Assembly (NCBI RefSeq): GCF_016653295.1 | Contig: NZ_NHSF01000077.1 | Location: forward strand, 1-50,703 | Direction: 5' to 3' | Length of the DNA stretch: 50,703 nt | Origin: Halochromatium salexigens | Lineage (GTDB): Bacteria; Pseudomonadota; Gammaproteobacteria; Chromatiales; Chromatiaceae | Shown here: in pieces, positions 1-6,770 of the stretch | Numbering within the stretch: position 1 is the first letter of the stretch | How the letters are laid out: every line of letters begins with the position of its first letter | Translations under genes and position numbers: made by a program | The notes under the pieces: generated by a model | What the model was told of the DNA's origin: nothing | The model's input: the letters and a program-made list of their open reading frames with translations, nothing else | Database searches by the model: none

Positions 1-392
1 CCCAGGTCGATCGCATGTTGCGTTGGTTCGTCGTCACGCCAGACATGCATCGGGTGCATCATTCGATCGAGGACGACGAGACCAACTCCAACTTTGGTTT
101 CAACCTCTCCTGGTGGGATCGGCTGCTCGGCACCTACCGCGCGCAGCCGCGCGCTGGCCAGCAGGGCATGACCATCGGCATCCGCCAGCATCGCGAGCCC
201 CAGCGGGTTGATCGCCTCGATGGCATGTTGCTGCTGCCCTTCGTCGGCCAAGTGACCGACTATGCGATCAACCGGCGGCAATGGGCCGATGCGCCCGCTG
301 CATCCGAGGTTCCGGGGGGCATTGATGTGAGCACACAGTCGATCAGCAGTCATCAGGCGGAACCAGCAGGCTCTCGCGGCTCGGGCGTATGA
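1..392 (+). CDS. Sterol desaturase / fatty acid hydroxylase family protein, 3' end only
   Basis: The reading frame is open from base 3 and its start lies left of the window. The visible C-terminal part carries the last histidine box of the membrane di-iron hydroxylase superfamily (HRVHHS), followed by the typical NFGFNLSWWDRLLGTY stretch. These enzymes are integral membrane oxygenases that act on sterols, fatty acids or carotenoids; the substrate cannot be told from this fragment. About 70 residues of low-similarity tail follow the conserved block. The last 40 bases overlap the 3' end of the convergent antiporter gene on the minus strand, so the natural stop could have been extended. Family assignment is fairly safe; specific function is unknown. 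Confidence 0.75.
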   Translation, partial: QVDRMLRWFVVTPDMHRVHHSIEDDETNSNFGFNLSWWDRLLGTYRAQPRAGQQGMTIGIRQHREPQRVDRLDGMLLLPFVGQVTDYAINRRQWADAPAASEVPGGIDVSTQSISSHQAEPAGSRGSGV

Positions 393-2173
393 ATGAGCCC
401 AACCACCTGCCAGCTCGCACCCGGCGTTGGATGATCGGCCTCGCCAAAGGGGGCGATGTGGCCTTGCGGATCGACCGCGAACAAGGGGGTCACCCCATCG
501 CCATGTTCCTCGAGGTAGTCCTCCCAGGTAAACACCGAGGTCAGACCGGTGATGCGGATCTCGGCACCCTGTCCAAGCAGGCTCGCGAGCTTGGCGTAGG
601 TGATCTGGGCGCCGAAGAGGGTCTGGTCGGTGCGATGGCGGCGGCGGATCTCGGTGGGCAAGCGCAGGTCGCGCTCGCCGGGTGGGAGCCGAAAGACCTT
701 GTTGCGGCCGAACTCCTTGCCAAACTCGAGGCTGGTCAGGGTGTTCAGGTCGGTCTTTGGCGAGAGCGCGAATAAGAGCCCGAGGCCGGTGAGTTCGAGG
801 TGCTGCTCGGCATGCTCGGAAGTCGGATTGCCGTAATAGGTCGGCAGCCCCCGCAGGCGCGCCTCGGCGACATTGTCCCAGTTGGGATCGGCGAGCAGCA
901 ACGGGAACTCCAGTCGCTGCACGGCGGCACCGATCGCGCGCGCGACTGGATTGGCGCCGACGATCAAGACGCCGCGCGGTGGGGGCTCGTGGACACCGAG
1001 ATAGGTGGCCAGCGGTTTGGCGGTCGCGCTCTGCAGGATCACGGTGAACAAGATCACCAGAAAGGTGAGTGGGACCAAGGTCTCGGCGCCGGGGTAGCCG
1101 GCTTCTTCGAGACGCAGCGCGAACAGGGCGGAGACCGCCGCCGCGACGATGCCGCGCGGCGCGATCCAGGCCAGCAGGCCACGCTCGGGCCAGGACAGCG
1201 AGGTGCCCAAGGTGCTGACCAGCACCGCCAACGGTCGCCCGATCAGCTGCATCCCCAGTAGCACCGCCAGCGCGCCCCAGCCCAGTGCCAGGAGGCTTGA
1301 TGGCTCCAGGCGTGCCGCCAGCAACACGAACAGGCCGGAGATCAACATCAGGCTCAGGTTCTCCTTGAACGGCAGGATGTCGTCCAAGGGCACCCGTTTC
1401 ATATTCGCCAGCCAGATCCCCATCACCGTGACCGCCAGCAGACCCGATTCGGCATGGATCTGATCGGCGAGATGAAAGACCGTGATCGCCGCGACCAGGG
1501 TGCCCAGACTGTGCAGGTAGGCCGGCAACCAATAGCGGCGCAGGACCAGCCCGGTCACCCAGCCGGCGACGGCACCGATGATGACGCCCTCGACCAGCAA
1601 CAGCGCGAAGGTCAACAAGGAGTCGCCGAGGCTCGCCGCCGCTTCCGTGCTGAGTAAGAACTGGAAGACCAGGACCGCGATCAGCGCCCCGATCGGGTCG
1701 ATCACGATGCCTTCCCAACGCAGCACACGGGCCACGCGCTGGGTTGGGCGGACACTGCGCAGCAATGGGCCGATGACGGTGGGTCCGGTGACGACGGTGA
1801 TGGCGCCAAAGAGCACCGCGAGTCCGGGCGAGAGATCGAGGAAGACCCAGGCAAGGGCGGTGGTGCTGGCCCAGGTGATCATCACCCCGAGCGTCAACAG
1901 CCGGCGCACCGGCGCTTGCAGCCCGCGCACCTCATGCAGACGCAGCGTCAGCCCACCCTCGAACAGGATGATCGCGACCGACAGTGAGACGATCGGAAAC
2001 AGCAGGTCGCCGAACAAGGCATCCGGATGCAGCCAATCGGTGAGCGGACCGGCGGCGATGCCGGCGGCGAGCAGGAAGACGATGGCCGGGATACGCACCC
2101 GCCAGGCGAGCCAGTGCGCCGCCAAGGACAGCACGCCGATGCCGACGAGTAGATTGGCTGCTTGATGCGACAT
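353..2173 (-). CDS. Cation/proton antiporter with C-terminal RCK (TrkA-N-like) domain
   Basis: A protein of about 606 residues. The first ~400 residues are a chain of hydrophobic segments typical of CPA-type Na+ or K+/H+ exchangers, with the family landmarks FEGGLTL, TVVTGPTVIGPLLRSV, DPIGAL (near residue 160, the expected ion-binding Asp) and APRGIVAAAVSALF. After the membrane part comes a soluble nucleotide-binding-like domain starting at GVLIVGANPVARAIG, resembling the TrkA-N/RCK fold that gates K+ transport systems. The start at 2173 is preferred because GAGG lies 10 bases upstream and the hydrophobic N-terminus begins at once; an in-frame ATG at 2221 would add 16 polar residues. The likely role is pH and cation homeostasis in the inner membrane. 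Which cation it moves is not visible. Confidence 0.88.
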   Translation of the reverse strand: MSHQAANLLVGIGVLSLAAHWLAWRVRIPAIVFLLAAGIAAGPLTDWLHPDALFGDLLFPIVSLSVAIILFEGGLTLRLHEVRGLQAPVRRLLTLGVMITWASTTALAWVFLDLSPGLAVLFGAITVVTGPTVIGPLLRSVRPTQRVARVLRWEGIVIDPIGALIAVLVFQFLLSTEAAASLGDSLLTFALLLVEGVIIGAVAGWVTGLVLRRYWLPAYLHSLGTLVAAITVFHLADQIHAESGLLAVTVMGIWLANMKRVPLDDILPFKENLSLMLISGLFVLLAARLEPSSLLALGWGALAVLLGMQLIGRPLAVLVSTLGTSLSWPERGLLAWIAPRGIVAAAVSALFALRLEEAGYPGAETLVPLTFLVILFTVILQSATAKPLATYLGVHEPPPRGVLIVGANPVARAIGAAVQRLEFPLLLADPNWDNVAEARLRGLPTYYGNPTSEHAEQHLELTGLGLLFALSPKTDLNTLTSLEFGKEFGRNKVFRLPPGERDLRLPTEIRRRHRTDQTLFGAQITYAKLASLLGQGAEIRITGLTSVFTWEDYLEEHGDGVTPLFAVDPQGHIAPFGEADHPTPGASWQVVGLIHTPEPREPAGSA

Positions 2174-2260
2174 CGAATGGGGTCCTCGCGTTCGTCGCTC
2201 AGGCGCTGCTCGCGCGATCACCGGGAGCGTCGGTCCCGCTCTTGACGCTCGGGGCGCTCT

Positions 2261-2659
2261 TCATTGCGGTGATTCAGCAGACCGCGCCATGCGGCAACGC
2301 TCCGGCGCGTCGATGGAGGTCGCGTTAGGGAACATGCTCAACCAAGGGATGCGAAGGCCATAGCCATTGAGATCGACGGCCTCTTGGGGGCAGTTTTCAC
2401 TCACTCTGCGGGCAATGGATTGCAGCCGAGCGGCGTCGAACTTGAAATAAGGCGGCATGAAGCCGGCGTCCTCGTTCCTGAAGATCAAGGTGTCCGACGT
2501 GCCGGCCTTGACCGTTTCGATGCGGTACTGGACATTGCGGCCATCGCCAGTCGCGCCGGTAATCTGTACCTCCCAGGATTTCGGACCCCAGCGCAGATGC
2601 AAAAAGCCGAGAACCAGTACGATGAGGATCACGAGGCCGAGTTTCAGGTTTTTTTTCAT
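2261..2659 (-). CDS. DUF1523 family membrane-anchored protein
   Basis: A 132-residue protein starting at MKKNLKLGLVILIVLVLGF, a positively charged N-terminus followed by one hydrophobic anchor, so the rest should be periplasmic. The core RNEDAGFMPPYFKFDA and the later GLRIPWLSMFPNATSI match what I know of DUF1523, a family of unknown function with one N-terminal membrane helix. An in-frame start at 2833 would add 58 residues without hydrophobic or conserved character, so it is rejected, although no clear Shine-Dalgarno sequence precedes 2659. It lies downstream of, and on the same strand as, two coiled-coil genes; co-transcription is possible but not shown. No function can be given. Confidence 0.7.
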   Translation of the reverse strand: MKKNLKLGLVILIVLVLGFLHLRWGPKSWEVQITGATGDGRNVQYRIETVKAGTSDTLIFRNEDAGFMPPYFKFDAARLQSIARRVSENCPQEAVDLNGYGLRIPWLSMFPNATSIDAPERCRMARSAESPQ

Positions 2660-2787
2660 GAGGGGCAGTACCTGCTGAGTCGGGGGTGTTGGAGAAGCGA
2701 GTCGCAAGAGCCGTTGGCATTGATCGGCGGCCGTGCCCCGCAATGCGCGGGGCGAGTGTTTCCCGGCCGGGGAGCCGGAGGCGATGA

Positions 2788-3261
2788 CTACTCGGGTGCG
2801 TTCGGGTCGGATGACGAACCGCTGGACTCCCAAGCCTTGACGACCTCCTCGTAGGCCGCCGCGAAGCCGGCCTTGAGTTCATCCCAGGCGCTGTCCATAC
2901 CCGACTCAAGCGCGCCGTAGCGCTCACCAAGTGCGTTGCGCGTGTCCCGTAATTGGGCCAGTGAGGCCTTCGCTTGCTCGCGCGCGCTCGTGCTCATCTC
3001 GGCCCACTGCTCGCGCAGCGTCTCCTCGCGCGCATCGATCTCTTGGTCGAGGTGCGCCATCGCTTCCCGTGCCGCGCTCAGGGCCTGGTCGCGCTCCTGC
3101 GCCGAATACTCGGCGAGCGCTTGCATCGCCTCTGTGGCCTCCTTTTGGACCTGATCCGCGCTCATGCTCGCGGCGTCACCCTCGTTGGCCGCGAAGGCGA
3201 ACGCCGGAGCGACGAGACCGGCCGCCAATAACATCGCAAACAGCTGGTGTTTCAGTGACAT
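2788..3261 (-). CDS. Secreted coiled-coil protein, paralogue of the next gene upstream
   Basis: A 157-residue protein with a clear signal peptide (MSLKHQLFAMLLAAGLVAPAFAFA, cleavage expected after about residue 24). The mature part is rich in Ala, Glu, Gln and Arg and nearly all predicted helix and coiled coil. Near the C-terminus it has the pattern DSAWDELKAGFAAAYEEVVKAW, which closely parallels the C-terminal DDAWEDMKAGAEDAWNKL pattern of the neighbour at 3321-3608. A good ribosome binding site (AAGGAA) precedes the ATG. The neighbour has no signal peptide, so the pair appears to be one family split between cytoplasm and periplasm. The closest annotation I know is the sll1863-type stress-response protein group. 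Function is unknown. Confidence 0.72.
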   Translation of the reverse strand: MSLKHQLFAMLLAAGLVAPAFAFAANEGDAASMSADQVQKEATEAMQALAEYSAQERDQALSAAREAMAHLDQEIDAREETLREQWAEMSTSAREQAKASLAQLRDTRNALGERYGALESGMDSAWDELKAGFAAAYEEVVKAWESSGSSSDPNAPE

Positions 3262-3320
3262 CGTTACGGTTCCTTATTAATTGTTGTGCTGAGTGTCGTA
3301 CTGAGGTGATCGTGCAAAAG

Positions 3321-3608
3321 TTACTTGAAGCGGGCAACGGCATCGCTGACCGAGGCAGAGAGCTTGTTCCAGGCGTCCTCGGCACCGGCCTTCATGTCTT
3401 CCCAGGCGTCATCACCTGCAGACTGAAGCTCCTCGAGCTTCTGCTTCGCCTCGTCTTGACGCGACTGTAGCTCGTCAATGGTCTCCTGATACTGGATCTT
3501 GGCATCCGCGCTCGCCTCGTTCGCCTTCGCGCGGAGTTTGTCAATCTCGGAATCCCATTGGTCGAGCTGGGCCTTGAGCTTGTCGATGTAGGCGTTTTTA
3601 TCGTTCAT
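3321..3608 (-). CDS. Small cytoplasmic coiled-coil protein (sll1863-like stress protein family)
   Basis: A 95-residue, highly charged protein without signal peptide or membrane segment. Residues 5-75 are one long heptad-like helix rich in Lys, Glu, Asp and Gln, followed by DDAWEDMKAGAEDAWNKL, a motif found in small coiled-coil proteins annotated as sll1863-family stress-response proteins. AGGAA stands 9-10 bases before the ATG. The gene downstream on the same strand encodes an exported relative with the same C-terminal pattern. Binding partners are unknown. The family link is from remembered sequence patterns and should be treated as moderate. Confidence 0.72.
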   Translation of the reverse strand: MNDKNAYIDKLKAQLDQWDSEIDKLRAKANEASADAKIQYQETIDELQSRQDEAKQKLEELQSAGDDAWEDMKAGAEDAWNKLSASVSDAVARFK

Positions 3609-3797
3609 TGTTGGTTGTTCCTGATGGGTAGTTGAGTCTTCATACTCAGCAGGTTGACGATCCCTGCGTGATGAGCCGTTTCGCTGGCCGCGGCTGCAGC
3701 GCTGCAGAGGCGATTCAGCCCAACGAGCATAGCGTCATCTGCAGAACCAAGCTATTACATTTGATAGCCTCGCTGAAGAGAGCGCCGAGCGCTGGAC

Positions 3798-4046
3798 TCA
3801 TAGCGCCAGCGCCTGGCTGATCGGCGCCGGCAGGGAGTCCTGCTCCAGATAGCCGGCGTCGAAGCCGGCTCGCTGCGAGAGTGCGGTGATATCGAGCAGT
3901 TGAATCCGGCCGCCGCGCCACGCCACCAGGCCATCCTGTACCAGCTGCCGGAAGCTGCGATTCGCATGCACTTGGCTCATGCCCAACATATCAGCGAGGA
4001 TCGCCTGAGTGAGATGAACGCCCCCAAAAAACGATGCTGTTTTGCT
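3798..4046 (-). pseudogene. 3' fragment of a Crp/Fnr-family transcription regulator (HTH domain only)
   Basis: Reading the minus strand from about 4046, the peptide contains GVHLTQAILADMLGMSQVHA, then NRSFRQLVQDGLV and later GFDAGYL. This is the Crp-type winged-helix DNA-binding domain with its usual C-terminal tail. No cyclic-nucleotide-like sensor domain precedes it: upstream in this frame is only the antisense-like shadow of the cyclase gene. The N-terminal two thirds are therefore missing and this is called a gene remnant. It begins within about 20 bases of the stop of the cyclase gene, next to a T6G5 homopolymer run that could mark a deletion junction. An expressed short HTH protein is less likely but not excluded. 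Confidence 0.65.
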
Positions 4047-4062
4047 CAGGCGTCGTGCTCGG

Positions 4063-5034
4063 TCAAGCCGCCGATGACGCGCGCGCAAGCTCGATCCGGT
4101 TGCGCCCGGCCTGTTTGGCGCGGTACAGGGCGGTGTCGGCGCGCTCGATGGCCGCTTCCAGATCAGCCTCGGCGGAGACCTCGGCGGCCCCGATGGAGAC
4201 GGTCTGGATGATGCGGTTGTCGCCGTCACCGATCTTATGCGCGCTTGCCTGGACACGCAGCCGCTCAATCACTGGCGCGGCGGCCTCGAGTGTCGTCTCG
4301 GGCAGTAGCACCAAGAATTCTTCACCGCCGTATCGGTAGACGGCATCACGAGGACGCAGGCTGGCGATCAAGCGTTCGGCCAGGGCCTCGAGCACGAGGT
4401 CACCGAACCTGTGGCCGAATTGATCATTGACGGGTTTGAAATGGTCGGCATCGACGATCGCGATGGTGAAACGGCGCCCGGTTCGCCGGGCCTGGGCCTG
4501 CTCGCGTTCGAGATCACGCTCCATGGCGACCCGATTCAGCAGTCCGGTGAGTTCATCGATGTCGGTGAGGGACGCCGTGATGCCTGCGGCGAGGCGGTCG
4601 GCCACCCGGTCGAAGTTGTGCATCTCACGCAGCAGTTGCGCGACTTGCTCGGCGGATAGGACATCGTCTCCCGCTGATGTCATGGTCTCTTGAGCGCGCT
4701 GGCTCAGCCGATTTTGCGCCCGCAAGAGCTTGTGGTAGGCGCCGTGCGAGGCGATCAGCTCAGGGGGTGGGCTGGATAAGAATGCCCGGAAATCAAGCTC
4801 CTCGACGTCGTCAGAATCGTGGAACGGCTCGATCTCGGAGGTTGGAAACTGCAGGCGAAAGAGCAGATAGAGTCGCGCTTTATGCTGCATCAGCAAGGCG
4901 AGTCGCAGATCGGCATGGAACTGTTGAAGCGCGTCGCTTGCAAGGTCGTCGGCGATGGGAGTGGACATCTGTTTTTTGCTCTGTGGGTCGCGCAACTTGG
5001 ACACCGGTGAATCGCCGCGCTCCCTGACGAACAT
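4063..5034 (-). CDS. Diguanylate cyclase with N-terminal CZB-like sensor domain (DgcZ-like)
   Basis: A protein of up to 323 residues. The C-terminal half is a GGDEF domain: DELTGLLNR (160-168), DADHFKPVNDQFGH, GGEEF at 236-240 as active site, and RPRD at 227-230, five residues before it, the usual inhibitory c-di-GMP site. It should therefore make c-di-GMP from two GTP under product control. The N-terminal ~150 residues are helical and resemble the zinc-sensing CZB domain of E. coli DgcZ. His51, His97 and His101 sit at positions where zinc ligands are expected, but the CZB cysteine position appears to be Leu80. There is no membrane segment. An alternative ATG at 4968 (MSTPIADD) is possible, and neither start has a strong ribosome binding site. 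The gene is flanked on both sides by 3' fragments of other genes. Confidence 0.85.
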   Translation of the reverse strand: MFVRERGDSPVSKLRDPQSKKQMSTPIADDLASDALQQFHADLRLALLMQHKARLYLLFRLQFPTSEIEPFHDSDDVEELDFRAFLSSPPPELIASHGAYHKLLRAQNRLSQRAQETMTSAGDDVLSAEQVAQLLREMHNFDRVADRLAAGITASLTDIDELTGLLNRVAMERDLEREQAQARRTGRRFTIAIVDADHFKPVNDQFGHRFGDLVLEALAERLIASLRPRDAVYRYGGEEFLVLLPETTLEAAAPVIERLRVQASAHKIGDGDNRIIQTVSIGAAEVSAEADLEAAIERADTALYRAKQAGRNRIELARASSAA

Positions 5035-5040
5035 CGCGAA

Positions 5041-5163
5041 CTATGATCCTTCGGCTTCGCCCGGCGATCGTACCAACCCAAGATCATTAAGCAACACATA
5101 GAGCGCCGGAATCACCAGCAAGACTACCTGCGCTCCGAGCCCGTCGACAACGGCTGATCCCTG
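5041..5163 (-). pseudogene. 3' fragment of an RND-type efflux permease
   Basis: On the minus strand, in a short frame ending at a TAG at 5041-5043, the peptide GAQVVLLVIPALYVLLNDLG can be read. This looks like the last transmembrane helix of AcrB/HAE-type RND pumps, whose usual ending is of the form LVxPALYxLLxDL. The frame is closed by a stop about 40 codons upstream, and nothing else of the ~1000-residue pump is present. It sits between the diguanylate cyclase and the divergent MFS gene. The call rests on one short motif, so it is tentative. Confidence 0.5.
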
Positions 5164-5211
5164 TGGCAGGGTTCATGCCCTGATAGTCTTCCAGGTAGTT
5201 TGGAGTTGTTG

Positions 5212-6501
5212 ATGGCCCGGGAACCCTTTGCATCCATGTCCCCCTGGTACGGCGGCTATGCCTTTCAGGGAGTGGTGGTGCTCGGCACCGCCCCGATTTT
5301 GTTGCCGCTCATCGTCGGTGGGGCAGCCGGCCCGGCGCAGGCGGGACTCGTGGTTGCGGCGCTCTACATCGGCCAGTTGACAGCGCCCATGTTCGGTGCG
5401 CTCGCAGACGGCAGCGGACGCCATCGCCTCATCTACGCCGCAGGTTACCTGCTACTGGCCGTGGGTCTCGGGGTCTTCCCGCTGGCTGAGACGGTCCTAG
5501 AGTGGTTCATCCTAGCGCTGATGCAGGGCCTCGGTGTGGCCGCGACCAACACGGTGGCATCCATGTTCATCGTGGAGTTTCGCCCCAAGGCCGAATGGGA
5601 CCGGCGTATCGGCTGGATGCAGACCTGCTACGGTATCGGTCAGGCGGCGGGGCTGGGGCTTGCCGCATTGCTCCAGCAGGCGCCGGCTTGGGGCATGTTG
5701 GCCTCGGCGGCACTGATGCTGCCGGGGCTGCTGATCGGTCTGCTAGGAACGCCCCGGGGGCGGCGGGTTGGCCCTGGCGCGGCGGTTGCGCAGACCTCGA
5801 TGCGCGGGGCGTCGATCAGCGATGGCGCCACATCCTGCCGCCATGCCCCGCCGCGGCAGATCCTGCCGCATGGTCACATCGGGCCTGCCACTGGCGCGCT
5901 GCTGGGACGCTTTTTCGCGGATCTGCGCAGCCCCTACGCGCTGTTTATGCTGTGCTGGCTGCTCGTGATGCTCGGCACCTGGCTGATCTACAATCTCTAT
6001 CCGCTGCTGATGCACGACGTCTATGGCGTCAGCGCTGGGGTCTCATCGATCTACTACGCCGTCGGCGCCGGCATCGGGGTCTTCGCCTATGCGCCCTCAG
6101 GCTTGCTCGGCCAGCGCATCGGCGACGGCGCCGTGGTGCTCATCGGCAGTCTCATGAGCCTGCTCTCCGTCGGCGCCATGGCGGCGTTGGTGTTCTGGCA
6201 GCCGGCGGGGCTAGGGTTGCTGGGTCCGCTTGCCTTCTTGCTGCTGCCGGTGGCCTGGTCACCCCTCATCGTCGCTGGTACGGCCTGGGCGGCGCAGCTA
6301 TCCACCATGAACGAGGGCGAGGCCGTGGGCATTCTGAATTCCACCACAGCGCTTGCCAGCGTCGCCGCCGCTTTCGGCGCCGGTGTGCTGGCGAGCCGCT
6401 ACGGCTTCGATGCCGTCCTCTACCTGGCCGCCGCCGCCATGGTCCTGGGCTCGCTGCTGGTGTTGCCGCTGCTGCGCGCCGGGCGCCGACTGTCGGCCTG
6501 A
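5212..6501 (+). CDS. Major facilitator superfamily transporter
   Basis: A 429-residue integral membrane protein with about twelve hydrophobic segments in two halves, separated by a polar loop near residues 195-230. The loop between helices 2 and 3 carries GALADGSGRHRLIY, the MFS motif A. The start at ATG 5212 is chosen because GGAG lies six bases before it; an upstream in-frame TTG at 5200 overlaps that ribosome binding site. The stop overlaps the ATG of the small gene downstream (TGATG), suggesting translational coupling. The substrate is unknown. The central loop, rich in Cys, His and Arg, is not a recognised domain. Confidence 0.88.
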   Translation: MAREPFASMSPWYGGYAFQGVVVLGTAPILLPLIVGGAAGPAQAGLVVAALYIGQLTAPMFGALADGSGRHRLIYAAGYLLLAVGLGVFPLAETVLEWFILALMQGLGVAATNTVASMFIVEFRPKAEWDRRIGWMQTCYGIGQAAGLGLAALLQQAPAWGMLASAALMLPGLLIGLLGTPRGRRVGPGAAVAQTSMRGASISDGATSCRHAPPRQILPHGHIGPATGALLGRFFADLRSPYALFMLCWLLVMLGTWLIYNLYPLLMHDVYGVSAGVSSIYYAVGAGIGVFAYAPSGLLGQRIGDGAVVLIGSLMSLLSVGAMAALVFWQPAGLGLLGPLAFLLLPVAWSPLIVAGTAWAAQLSTMNEGEAVGILNSTTALASVAAAFGAGVLASRYGFDAVLYLAAAAMVLGSLLVLPLLRAGRRLSA

Positions 6502-6734
6502 TGCGTTTGATCGCCACTGCCTGTCCGGTCCGGCAACCCATGACTGACCCCACCCAACACAAGCCCGCCTATCAGTGGCTGTTGCATCCAGACAACGCCC
6601 GCGCAGTGGCGACCGACCGCCAGCAATTGGCCGAGCAGGGTCTGGTCCAGGCCGGTGCCTACCTGCGGGACCGACTGAGTGATCGAGCCCCCGACAGCCT
6701 CAGCGATGCTGCCTTCCTCGAAGCGCAGCAATAA
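6501..6734 (+). CDS. Small hypothetical protein coupled to the MFS gene
   Basis: A 77-codon frame whose ATG overlaps the stop of the MFS gene as TGATG; an internal ATG at 6541 would give 64 residues (MTDPTQHKPAYQWLLHPD). The predicted protein is soluble, rich in Asp, Ala, Gln and Leu, with no motif I recognise. Codon use is GC-rich at third positions like the neighbouring genes, which favours a real gene. No good ribosome binding site stands before either start, so expression would depend on coupling. The next gene, prlC, converges from the other strand 36 bases away. Function unknown. Confidence 0.45.
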   Translation: MRLIATACPVRQPMTDPTQHKPAYQWLLHPDNARAVATDRQQLAEQGLVQAGAYLRDRLSDRAPDSLSDAAFLEAQQ

Positions 6735-6770
6735 GAAGCCGGGCATGCCGACGCTAACCTTGATGTTCCT

